Source of the DNA: an uncultured Chitinophagaceae bacterium
GTDB lineage: Bacteria; Bacteroidota; Bacteroidia; Chitinophagales; Chitinophagaceae
DNA: 64,000 bases
NCBI GenBank assembly: GCA_936908745.1
Contig: CAKZFX010000021.1
Coordinates: 95,444 to 159,443 of the forward strand
Direction: 5' to 3'
A model generated the notes under the pieces. It saw only the letters and a program-made list of their open reading frames with translations. It made no database searches and was not told the origin of the DNA. Positions 8,451-16,453 of this stretch are shown here, in pieces; position 1 is the first letter of the stretch; every line of letters starts with the position of its first letter. The position numbers were made by a program, and so were the translations under genes.

Positions 8451-9059
8451 TTATTCAACAGTGACACCATCATGCGCTATCCGCTGGCATTCAAAAAACT
8501 GAACTTTCGTTCCCTTTTTATAAGCGCCGCCTGATTCTACCACCTTACCGTCTGCTATATTGATTGTATAAACCGACGATGTATGGGTAAAGAAAACAGA
8601 AACAATAGTATTATCGGCCGTTATGCTTTTTTTAATATTGGCCATGTATTTTAAGCCATCCGGGAATTTCGCAATAATATTTGCCTGTCCGTTTGAATGC
8701 TTATTTTTTTCCAGGTAATCATTATAGTTACCGCTGGTCACTTCCTTTTTATAATCAGGCCGATAAATATAAAATAAAGCGTTTGTTCCTTTTTGATACC
8801 CTCCTCCTTTAGTGCTTTCCACCACAGCTGTAAAATCGTAAATCGTTTCTCCTTCACGCAGGTTCTTAAATACGTACGTCGATTGAGTATGTAAAAAACG
8901 ACAGGAGAATGAAGTTCCGGTCACGGATGAAATTTCAGCCGTATATATTTTCTGCTCATCTCCAAAACTGACCCTGATAAAATCGCCTGTTTTGACTTGT
9001 GCTGTTACATATCCTGCAAAAGCAATACTCAATAAAATAAATAAGGTTACTTTTTTCAT
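8451..9059 (-). CDS. Secreted two-repeat protein, second gene of cytolysin-like operon
   Basis: A 202-residue protein with a signal peptide (MKKVTLFILLSIAFAG..., ending TAQ). The start is taken at 9059 because upstream in-frame residues are not signal-like. Two internal copies of one motif can be aligned by eye: SCRFLHTQSTYVF...VVESTKGGGYQKGT and SVFFTHTSSVYTI...VVESGGAYKKGT, each ending in an FY- or FF-containing strand. It resembles a pair of small beta-domains. I do not know the family. It lies 25 bases downstream of the cytolysin-like gene and 10 bases before the next, pointing to one operon. It might be a partner, chaperone or immunity factor for that protein, but nothing in the sequence proves this. 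Confidence 0.7.
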   Translation of the reverse strand: MKKVTLFILLSIAFAGYVTAQVKTGDFIRVSFGDEQKIYTAEISSVTGTSFSCRFLHTQSTYVFKNLREGETIYDFTAVVESTKGGGYQKGTNALFYIYRPDYKKEVTSGNYNDYLEKNKHSNGQANIIAKFPDGLKYMANIKKSITADNTIVSVFFTHTSSVYTINIADGKVVESGGAYKKGTKVQFFECQRIAHDGVTVE

Positions 9060-9084
9060 ATGAATAGGTTTAATGATTAATGAC

Positions 9085-10869
9085 TTAAGCGGGCACCACA
9101 CTAATTTTGAATAATAACAGGAATACACGGCCGTTAAAATTGATCCTTACTTCTTTTGTCATCATGCCTGCACCACTTTTGCTGTTCAGTACGTCTTTTA
9201 AATACACTTTTTCTGTTTTAACATTCGCTTTGTCATTGGTAGAACCAAATACCCTTGTGGCATACATGGCAATGTATTTTGTAATAAGGTCCACCCTTGC
9301 ATTGCCTTCAAATATCTCCTGTTGGGAATATTGGGCAGAAGATGTGACCGTACGGTCAATCCTTGTATTCCCTTTAAATGTTCTTGGCTCCTCATAAGCC
9401 GTCATTGGGCCCATTGCCAAGCTCGCTCCCCATCGTACAATGGGCTTTTGTATTTCTGTTGGATCCACCATCGTATTTCCTTTGTAGAAAACAGCATTTT
9501 CCACCAGTCCGAATTTGATTCCTTCTGTGCTGTTTGTTTCATTGGTAACAGAGACTAATGAAACCGTCGCCTTGTATTTTACGTCGGGCATCTTGGGTGT
9601 GCATTGCGAGTACGTATAATTATCCGTAGCGCTTTCGTATCTCATCAGGCTCATGCTCATATCCCGGAAAGTGAATTTTACCGGCACAGCATTCTGAGCA
9701 GTTCCTGTGGCCAGGTAATTATTAATAGCCGCCTGAACGGAGGCTGCAGTGGGATTAGGAACACTGATCGCATTGGCATTGCCACCAACAAAAAACAGCT
9801 TTACGGTTGTCTTTTCACGTTTCATGCCATTGAGCATATCAAAGCCTGCATAACCACCGGCAAAGCCGGCTGAATAGCTCGCTTTAAAACTGGCCATCAT
9901 TTCTTCACTCTCAAACTCTGTTTCCACCACGCCCAGTACCCTGCGGCCATAACTCACCGAAGCAATAAACAAAGCCCCTTTGGTTTTATTTCGTTCCGAT
10001 TCTTTAAAGAAAGTGGCTGAATCGTTTTCGGGAAGCACCGCATTGATGGTATACAAGGATTGTATCACATCAATCATAAAGTAACTCTTCTTACTGTTGT
10101 TGCTGATGCCAAATGAAGCATCGGCTTTAAAACCCATGCCACCGCCGCCTGCATTCACTTTAAAACGAAAATCTGTTTCATCATTAACAGTCAGCATTTT
10201 GATAGAAGTGCTGGCATTGGTAGGATTAGACGGCAAAGACTTTTTTATAGTTCCTGTCGCCTGTTGCAAACTAATGCTCGTGGGGTTTTGGACCAGTTCT
10301 GTTTCGCCAAAGGCGCTGGAAGAAGCTGCCTGCAGGTAAATAGGATTTCTTGTCCATGTAATTGTCTTCGGGCTTACTGTATTTTTATAATAGTCATCAT
10401 ACATATAAGCGGCGCCCGGATAGATATACGAAGCCTGCGTGGAATAAGGCACATCAAAGTCTTCTGATTCGGCACTAAGCCTTACCTGGTAATTCTGGCA
10501 AATCTTGTCATTATCCTCTGTGCGGCCATTGTCTTTCATTTTCTGGTTGATACCATCTGACGATTGTTTGTTTATAGCCCGTTTTACCATTGGATTATCC
10601 ACAGACACAAGCCTCACTGTCGTCTTTCTGCCATTAATATTGAATGTTTGCTGTGGTAAGGAAGCCAATAATTTCGCAACTGAAGGATTTATTTCATACT
10701 TGCTGTTGATAGCACCTACCTTTACTGTGGCTTTTTGGCCAATTTTGGTAGTGCCGTTTTTTTCGTTTTTTATCACACCGCCTTTGATCACTTTCTGGTC
10801 TTTTATTACAGGCTGGGCAATCGCCTGTAAGGAGAACAGTAACAGCAAAACGATACCTGCTTTTTTCAT
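9085..10869 (-). CDS. Cholesterol-dependent-cytolysin-like (thiol-activated cytolysin family) protein
   Basis: A 594-residue exported protein with a signal peptide (MKKAGIVLLLLFSLQAIAQ). The start is at 10869; the frame stays open further upstream but those residues are not protein-like and would run through the promoter. The middle resembles the pore-forming core of cytolysins: KKSYFMIDVIQSLYTINAVL, then ASVSYGRRVLGVVET (compare the family's VAYGR.vyvkleT), a glycine-rich AGFAGGYAGF, VKLFFVGGNANAI and PVKFTFRDMSMSLMRYES. The C-terminal undecapeptide typical of Gram-positive toxins is not present, so cholesterol binding is not predicted. Two small secreted proteins follow in the same operon. 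The gene is divergent from a LytTR/TPR-kinase pair. Family membership is by motif pattern. Confidence 0.68.
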   Translation of the reverse strand: MKKAGIVLLLLFSLQAIAQPVIKDQKVIKGGVIKNEKNGTTKIGQKATVKVGAINSKYEINPSVAKLLASLPQQTFNINGRKTTVRLVSVDNPMVKRAINKQSSDGINQKMKDNGRTEDNDKICQNYQVRLSAESEDFDVPYSTQASYIYPGAAYMYDDYYKNTVSPKTITWTRNPIYLQAASSSAFGETELVQNPTSISLQQATGTIKKSLPSNPTNASTSIKMLTVNDETDFRFKVNAGGGGMGFKADASFGISNNSKKSYFMIDVIQSLYTINAVLPENDSATFFKESERNKTKGALFIASVSYGRRVLGVVETEFESEEMMASFKASYSAGFAGGYAGFDMLNGMKREKTTVKLFFVGGNANAISVPNPTAASVQAAINNYLATGTAQNAVPVKFTFRDMSMSLMRYESATDNYTYSQCTPKMPDVKYKATVSLVSVTNETNSTEGIKFGLVENAVFYKGNTMVDPTEIQKPIVRWGASLAMGPMTAYEEPRTFKGNTRIDRTVTSSAQYSQQEIFEGNARVDLITKYIAMYATRVFGSTNDKANVKTEKVYLKDVLNSKSGAGMMTKEVRINFNGRVFLLLFKISVVPA

Positions 10870-10880
10870 ACTTTTTAATT

Positions 10881-10911
10881 TAAATTTGATAGTATAAAAA
10901 TGCGTTCCAAA
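10881..10911 (-). promoter_or_regulatory. Promoter of the cytolysin-like operon
   Basis: On the minus strand: TTTG (10911-10908), exactly 19 bases, then CAAATTTA (10888-10881). That is the same spacing as the promoter at 2283-2313, with a weaker -7 box (mismatches at the first and last base). The ATG at 10869 follows after a short leader. A weak -7 box next to upstream operator repeats fits an activator-dependent promoter. Confidence 0.5.
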
Positions 10912-10912
10912 A

Positions 10913-10964
10913 AGACGGTTACAAATAACGAATAGACGAATGACAGAAAGAATAGACGGATAAC
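10913..10964. promoter_or_regulatory. Three direct repeats, likely LytTR binding sites
   Basis: On the plus strand three related words occur: AGACGGTTAC (10913-10922), AGACGAATGAC (10934-10944) and AGACGGATAAC (10954-10964). Their starts are 21 and 20 bases apart, close to two helical turns. In the direction of the cytolysin-like operon they stand directly upstream of the -33 TTTG, a normal activator position. LytTR regulators are known to bind such paired direct repeats, and a LytTR gene starts 27 bases away on the other strand. Confidence 0.6.
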
Positions 10965-10990
10965 ACACCCAAACCCTTAAAACCCAATCT

Positions 10991-11722
10991 TTGCTCTCTG
11001 AAACACGTACATATAACACAATTATTGTTGATGACGTTAAGGTTGATCGTCTCACCACCCAGGCATTTGCCAAACAATTTCCTTTTCTGCATATTACAGG
11101 CTGCTGCTCCAGTGCGTCTGAAGCATTGGATATCATAAAAAATAATAAGATTGATGTGTTGCTCCTTGATATAGACATGGATGATATTTCCGGCCTGGAG
11201 CTTCGCCGGCAGTTGGGTAATGAGCAGACCTGTATTTTCATCACTTCTTATCCTGACTATGCCGTAGAGAGTTTTGAACTGGCGGCTTTTGATTTTATCG
11301 TAAAGCCGGTTTCCAAAGAACGGTTTGCGGCCAGCATGGAACGTTTGCAGGAATATTTATTGCTCAAAGAAAAAGCTTCCTTGCTTGATCATACATTAGG
11401 CGGCGACAGCTTTTTTATCAAGTCAGGCAATGAGCAGGTCAAAATACGATTACAGGATATCTTATACCTTGAAGCGCTGAAAGACTATACACGGATCGTT
11501 ACCGCTTCTAAAAAATATTGTATTCTTTCTTTATTAGGCTCTTTGTTGCAGGAGCCGGCGTTCAATTCATTCGTTCGCATACACAGGAGCTACGCTGTTC
11601 AGAAAAATTTTATCCGCAGCCTCAGTGCCTCGCAGGTGCAACTTTATGATAACATAGCTCTTCCTGTTGGAAGAAGTTATAAAGAAAGCATTGAGCAATT
11701 AATCCATAGCAAAGACCAATGA
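10991..11722 (+). CDS. LytTR-family response regulator (second paralogue), TTG start
   Basis: A 243-residue regulator with a receiver domain (acidic pocket D14-D15, phosphoacceptor D60 in LLLDIDMDD, Lys in FIVKPVSKERF) and a C-terminal LytTR domain (YLEALKDYTRIV, FVRIHRSYAVQKNF, LPVGRSYKES). No ATG is available before the first receiver strand NTIIVDD. TTG at 10991 gives an N-terminus three residues longer than the paralogue at 2392 and is the best choice; weak initiation may keep the level low. The stop overlaps the ATG of the kinase gene (ATGA). It probably acts on the direct repeats just upstream, controlling itself and/or the facing cytolysin-like operon. Confidence 0.9.
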   Translation: MLSETRTYNTIIVDDVKVDRLTTQAFAKQFPFLHITGCCSSASEALDIIKNNKIDVLLLDIDMDDISGLELRRQLGNEQTCIFITSYPDYAVESFELAAFDFIVKPVSKERFAASMERLQEYLLLKEKASLLDHTLGGDSFFIKSGNEQVKIRLQDILYLEALKDYTRIVTASKKYCILSLLGSLLQEPAFNSFVRIHRSYAVQKNFIRSLSASQVQLYDNIALPVGRSYKESIEQLIHSKDQ

Positions 11723-13713
11723 AGTATGTTTATCTATACATAGTGTTAGCCAGCTTTTTCATCGTTCAGCAAGCAAACGGGCAGGCTAATTACAGTGTGG
11801 ATGAACTAAAAGAACAGTTAAGGACAGCCACCGTTGACAGCGAACAGGTCCGCTATCTATACCGCCTGGGAGATACCTATGTAAATATTGATTTAGAAAA
11901 AGCAACCTGGTATGCCGATACTGGCATGCGCAAGGCCGAACAAATAGGCTGGCAAAAGGGAATAGCGGCATTGAGTTTATTGAAAGGAAATATTTACAAT
12001 AGAAAAGGGGAAGCCGATGCTGCCTTAGCTCAATATAATAAGGCTTTGGCCATTCACCGGAAACGAAAAGACAAAGCCGGCGTGGCTTCTGCGCTCAATG
12101 ATATTGCGGTCGTGTACCATGACCAGACAGATTATGTGCAGGCGCTGACCTATTATAATCAAAGTCTTGACATTGCCAAAGAAATAGCGGATGATAAATT
12201 AATAGGCCGGGCCCACCGGAATATCGGTAATATATTTTATGCACAGGGAGATTATGATAAAGCCTTGGGTTATTACCAGGTAGCGATGCAGCACTTTATC
12301 AAATGGGGAAACAACAAATCCATTGCAGATATCAATGATGCCATTGCCAATGTTTATCTTGAAAAGAAAGACTATACAACAGCCGAAGTTTATTACAAAA
12401 AAGCATTGGCCATTCACGAAGAAACGAATAATCCTTCGGGTATTGCCTCCGTGTATTCACACATGGGCCATTTGGAGAAATCAGATCTGAACAAAGCAAT
12501 GGCTTATAAATTGAAAGCGCAGGCTATCTGGGACACATTGAATCCCCGCGATCCCGGCTCTGTATTTAATCTTGGCAATATCGGCTACGGCTATTTTGAA
12601 TTTATAAAAAGAGACACGGCTGGTCAATTATCCAATGCACAGCGGCAGGATTACCTGCAAAAAGCAACCAGCTATACGAAAAAAAGTATCGCTTATTGTA
12701 TTGACAACGGCGACAAGGACGGCGAGTCTCATTATTTATTAAACCTTGCAGAAATAACTGAACGGCAGGGCAATTATAAAGAGGCGCTGGCATATACCAC
12801 AAAAAGTTATGCTATTAAGGATTCGCTTTTTTCACAGGAGAATAAGAATAAAATTGCTGCGCTGGAAAGTGCAAGGGAAATAGAGACACGTGATAAACAA
12901 ATCAAAATAAATGAGCTTGCTTTAAGCAATGAAAAACGCACCCGTTGGGCCTTGATAGCCGGCGCCGGATTGTTGCTGGTGATCGGGGCATTATTGTTTT
13001 ATCAAAACCGCACCCGTCGTAAAACCAACACCACGTTACTTACGCTCAATAATGAATTGGACGAAGCCAATAAGATAAAAGCAAGATTCTTTGCCATACT
13101 GAGCCATGACCTGCGCAGCCCGGTGGCAAGTCTTGTCAACTATCTCCAGTTGCAGGAAGAAACGGCAATGAATGCTGCTGATGCAAGTGAATTAAGAACG
13201 GAAATAAAAAAATCAGCTTCCGGTTTATTGGAAAACATGGAAACCTTGCTTACATGGAGCAAGTCGCAAATGGAAAATTTCAAACCTGCTTTCCGGCAAG
13301 TGGCTGTTGACAGTCTTTTTGATTATCTCAACACATTTTTTGAAAGAGAAAAAAATATCCGTTTCTCTTTTGAGAACGACAATGTTCCTTTTATCAACAG
13401 CGATCCGAATTACCTGCAAACCATCATGTATAACCTGACGGCAAATGCAGTGAAAGCATTGCAGCAAACAAATGACGCTGCTATCAAATGGAAGGTTTGG
13501 AAAGAGAATGATAAAGTCTATTTATCAATCACTGACAATGGCCCGGGTATCAACAGCGAAGCCACCGGCATTTTGTTCAGGAATGAAACCAGCACCAATA
13601 AAAAGACGGGATTTGGTTTACATATCATCCGGGATCTTGCCAAAGCCATACAATGTACCGTAAGCATTGATACCGCTAAAAGTAATGGCACACGGTTTAT
13701 CCTGCAGTTATAA
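11719..13713 (+). CDS. TPR-containing sensor histidine kinase (second paralogue)
   Basis: A 664-residue membrane kinase built like the one at 3093-5081. It has a signal peptide ending ANGQ, TPR units over about 40-380 (for example ALAQYNKALAIHRK, ALTYYNQSLDIAKE, ALGYYQVAMQHF), a membrane helix (RWALIAGAGLLLVIGALLFY), phospho-acceptor His463 in SHDLRSP, and an ATPase domain with N box NLTANAVKAL, G1 DNGPGI and G2 KTGFGLHI. It overlaps the regulator gene by four bases. Its stop directly abuts the stop of the convergent gene with no base between, so no intrinsic terminator can lie between them. The two kinases differ most in the sensor half, so different signals are likely. Confidence 0.92.
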   Translation: MKYVYLYIVLASFFIVQQANGQANYSVDELKEQLRTATVDSEQVRYLYRLGDTYVNIDLEKATWYADTGMRKAEQIGWQKGIAALSLLKGNIYNRKGEADAALAQYNKALAIHRKRKDKAGVASALNDIAVVYHDQTDYVQALTYYNQSLDIAKEIADDKLIGRAHRNIGNIFYAQGDYDKALGYYQVAMQHFIKWGNNKSIADINDAIANVYLEKKDYTTAEVYYKKALAIHEETNNPSGIASVYSHMGHLEKSDLNKAMAYKLKAQAIWDTLNPRDPGSVFNLGNIGYGYFEFIKRDTAGQLSNAQRQDYLQKATSYTKKSIAYCIDNGDKDGESHYLLNLAEITERQGNYKEALAYTTKSYAIKDSLFSQENKNKIAALESAREIETRDKQIKINELALSNEKRTRWALIAGAGLLLVIGALLFYQNRTRRKTNTTLLTLNNELDEANKIKARFFAILSHDLRSPVASLVNYLQLQEETAMNAADASELRTEIKKSASGLLENMETLLTWSKSQMENFKPAFRQVAVDSLFDYLNTFFEREKNIRFSFENDNVPFINSDPNYLQTIMYNLTANAVKALQQTNDAAIKWKVWKENDKVYLSITDNGPGINSEATGILFRNETSTNKKTGFGLHIIRDLAKAIQCTVSIDTAKSNGTRFILQL

Positions 13714-15048
13714 CTATCTTTTTAACCAGGATTCAGGATTCACATTGTTTTTTTCAATCATCAGGATAAAATCAATCTGTCCTTCGCCTTCTTCATCCTG
13801 TCCCGCTTTACCAATCACCTGGCCTGTTGTAACATTAGAACCTTTTTGAACGGAAACACCCGTCAGGTTACTATAGGTAGTAAAGTATTTACCATGTTTG
13901 ATCGTCACTACCATTCCATCACCAATATTGAACACACCCACCACTTCGCCGGCAAAAACAGCTTTTACACTAGCACCTATCTGCGTACCGATAGTGATTC
14001 CAGGGTTATCACCCTGTAATGGTGTTCCATCAATTTTATAGGTACCAAAGTGAATCTTAGTGTAGCCTTTATCAACAGGCCAAGGCAAACGTCCACGGCT
14101 TGATGTAAAGTCTTTACCTAATGCTATGTCATTCGCATCATATTCAAGATAGTTGATCTTTTTTTCCGGCACTTCTTTCACAGCCGGTTTAGTGGCTGTT
14201 CCTTTATTAGGAGTCGTCACCGTTACATCCATATTACCAGGTGTGGCAACAGGTTTATTTTTTTCTTCATCTGCTTTCTTCTTAGCGATCGCTGCTTTTG
14301 CCCTGTCCTCTTCTTCTTTCTGAATGCGACGAATAATAGCTGTGATCGCATTTTGCAGGTCCCTGTCTTTTTTCTTCTTAGTCGCTATCTGGTTTTTGAG
14401 ATCTTTTTCCTGAGCCTTTAATTTGCCCACCACCGCATCTTTCTCCTTACGCTGCACATCCAGCTCGGCTCTTTCTTTGGTCTGGTTTTGCAACGCCACA
14501 CCTTGCTGATCCTTTCTTGCCACCTGTTGTTGCTTGCGTTTAGCAATCAGCTCTTGTGTTTCCAAAATCGTACTCACCTGTTTTTGACGATATGTGCGAT
14601 AACTTTTTAAGTACGTAATTCTTTTTACAGCATCATTAAAACTCGTAGCCGAAAAAATGAAGTTCAGGTAATCATAGGAACTCCTGTTTTTGTAAGCATA
14701 CACAACCGTTCTTGCATACTCGCTTTTCAGCGTGTCCAGTTGTTTTTGCAAACGGTATATTTCCAGGTTGCTGAGATACAGTTCATCTTCGATCAATTTT
14801 ATTTCCTTATTGATCGTACCGATATAACGCTCCTGCAGGTTGATTTTTTTATTGATAGCGCCTAATTGGCCAAGAGCCTGTTTGCTTTGTCCTTTTACTT
14901 TATCATATACTCCCTGGATATCTTTCAGCTCTTTCTGAAGCTGCTGGCGTTCTTTTTCAAGCTCTGTACGTTCCTGGCTGGGCGGCTGGGCAAACAACAC
15001 TGTCACCGACGTAATGCAGAGAAGGGAAAACAGGATGTATTTTTTCAT
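13714..15048 (-). CDS. EnvC-like murein hydrolase activator with degenerate LytM domain
   Basis: A 444-residue exported protein: signal peptide ending VLFAQP, long coiled coils (about 25-125 and 160-265), a linker, and a C-terminal LytM/M23-type domain (about 330-444). Active M23 enzymes need HxxxD and HxH zinc ligands. Here the first motif reads NPGITIG, the second HGKYFTTYSNL (the usual YxHL His is Asn) and the last EGQIDFIL where HLHFE is usual. All zinc ligands except perhaps one are missing, as in EnvC, which activates amidases and does not cut peptidoglycan itself. It lies downstream of dut and the DUF4292 gene, a known Bacteroidota arrangement. Probable role: septal or cell-wall remodelling. 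Confidence 0.85.
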   Translation of the reverse strand: MKKYILFSLLCITSVTVLFAQPPSQERTELEKERQQLQKELKDIQGVYDKVKGQSKQALGQLGAINKKINLQERYIGTINKEIKLIEDELYLSNLEIYRLQKQLDTLKSEYARTVVYAYKNRSSYDYLNFIFSATSFNDAVKRITYLKSYRTYRQKQVSTILETQELIAKRKQQQVARKDQQGVALQNQTKERAELDVQRKEKDAVVGKLKAQEKDLKNQIATKKKKDRDLQNAITAIIRRIQKEEEDRAKAAIAKKKADEEKNKPVATPGNMDVTVTTPNKGTATKPAVKEVPEKKINYLEYDANDIALGKDFTSSRGRLPWPVDKGYTKIHFGTYKIDGTPLQGDNPGITIGTQIGASVKAVFAGEVVGVFNIGDGMVVTIKHGKYFTTYSNLTGVSVQKGSNVTTGQVIGKAGQDEEGEGQIDFILMIEKNNVNPESWLKR

Positions 15049-15134
15049 AGTCTGAAAAGGAAGTTTTGTGAATAAAACAGGGTGCGGATACGTGCCTCGA
15101 TATAACGGCCTGTTGCAAAATAAATTTTATTCGC

Positions 15135-15962
15135 CTAATTCTGTTTATAATTTTTAGGCACCGAAAAGGGGAAGCTTAACGTTTCATTAAAACTATATTG
15201 CTTGAAATCCATCTTGATATCCAGTTTTTTCTTCTCTGTCACCGATATTCTCCGCTTGGTGGCAAAGCTGAACCCGGCCTTATTTTCATAGCTGCCATAC
15301 GTCAGGTAGCAGGTCCGGTTGCGCAGGGCATCCGTATCATCCAGCTTGCTTGATGATAAGAGCTTATTGTTTTTATCAACCGTCAACAGGTTTTTAAAGA
15401 AATCGCCGATCGTTAATAAAGTAATCGCCTGTTCTGTTTGTGTATACGAAATGAGGTTGCTGTCAACGAAAACAGGATTACCCAGGAATAAATCCTGTAA
15501 TGAAGAAAGATCCAGTGGCAAGGCGGTCACTTCCTGCAAATAAGAAACACTGCGGGCAGTATAAACATTGTTTTGCTTGTCCAAAATTTTTACAGAGTCT
15601 TCTGTGATCAATGCTCTTAATCCTTCAATGCCAAGAATAGCCCGGATGGAAATCCAGATCACACTGTCTTTTTGCATCCGCACATGCGCCGTTACATTGT
15701 ATTTTTTTCCGCCGGCATCTTCATAGTCAACATCCACTTTGGCCGAAAAGCTTGAAAAATCAATATGATTAGCGTTGATCGCATTTACTGTTTCCTGCAT
15801 AAATCTCACAGAATCTTCTTTAAACGAAGGTTGCTGCGGAACAGTTGATACCACCGTTGTTGTATCCTTTGGTGCGATCACGGTTTGAATCTTTCTTGTA
15901 GAGCGACAAGAAGTGAATAGAAAAGAAGAGGCGAGACAAAATAGAATAAGTATTCTCAGCAT
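15135..15962 (-). CDS. DUF4292 family lipoprotein
   Basis: A 275-residue lipoprotein with lipobox LFTSC (Cys19) after a short hydrophobic segment. The mature domain has LolA/LolB-like phrases: FSSFSAKVDVDYED, KDSVIWISIRAILGIEG and VKILDKQNNVYTARS. DUF4292 proteins share the half-barrel fold of lipoprotein carriers and are widespread next to EnvC-type genes in Bacteroidota. A role in outer-membrane lipid or lipoprotein handling is a guess from fold. It lies 9 bases downstream of dut and 86 bases upstream of the EnvC-like gene, in one leftward operon. Confidence 0.8.
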   Translation of the reverse strand: MLRILILFCLASSFLFTSCRSTRKIQTVIAPKDTTTVVSTVPQQPSFKEDSVRFMQETVNAINANHIDFSSFSAKVDVDYEDAGGKKYNVTAHVRMQKDSVIWISIRAILGIEGLRALITEDSVKILDKQNNVYTARSVSYLQEVTALPLDLSSLQDLFLGNPVFVDSNLISYTQTEQAITLLTIGDFFKNLLTVDKNNKLLSSSKLDDTDALRNRTCYLTYGSYENKAGFSFATKRRISVTEKKKLDIKMDFKQYSFNETLSFPFSVPKNYKQN

Positions 15963-15971
15963 TTTATTATT

Positions 15972-16415
15972 TTAATTTTTTCCGGTATGACCAAAGCCGC
16001 CTTCGTTGCGTTCTGTCAGATCCAATGATTCAGCAGGCACCCATTTTATTTTATCAACGGCCTGTATCACCAACTGGGCGATGCGGTCTCCATGTTGTAT
16101 GACTTGCTTTTCCTGCGAAAGATTGATCAAAATAATCTTAATTTCTCCGCGGTAGTCCGCATCAATAGTGCCAGGCGTGTTTAAACAAGTGATCCCTTGC
16201 TTGATAGCCAGGCCGCTACGCGGACGGACCTGCACTTCATAACCTTCCGGCAACTGGATAAACAGGCCAGTGGGCACGGCTGTTCGCTCCATTGGTTGCA
16301 AATAGAGTGCCTCATCCAGGTTTGCCCTCACATCCATTCCAGATGAACCGCTGGTAGCGTATCCAGGCAATGGATTGGACGATGTATTGATGATTTTTAC
16401 TTCGATCGGCTGCAT
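15972..16415 (-). CDS. dut: Deoxyuridine 5'-triphosphate nucleotidohydrolase (dUTPase)
   Basis: A 147-residue trimeric dUTPase that hydrolyses dUTP to dUMP and pyrophosphate, supplying dUMP for dTMP synthesis and keeping uracil out of DNA. All five motifs are present: SGMDVRAN, RPRSGLAIK, NTPGTIDADYRGE, GDRIAQLVI and the C-terminal RNEGGFGHTG (more often GGFGSTG). Length is standard. It sits between ispF (38-base gap) and the DUF4292 gene (9-base gap) in a leftward operon. Confidence 0.97.
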   Translation of the reverse strand: MQPIEVKIINTSSNPLPGYATSGSSGMDVRANLDEALYLQPMERTAVPTGLFIQLPEGYEVQVRPRSGLAIKQGITCLNTPGTIDADYRGEIKIILINLSQEKQVIQHGDRIAQLVIQAVDKIKWVPAESLDLTERNEGGFGHTGKN

Positions 16416-16453
16416 GCGTCAAAGATAACTCCTGCGAGCTTGTTATAGATTGA

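Noticed and set aside
10870..11244. N-terminal extension of the cytolysin-like gene by 125 codons
   Set aside because: It runs through the promoter, the direct repeats and the start of the divergent regulator gene; a good signal peptide begins at 10869.
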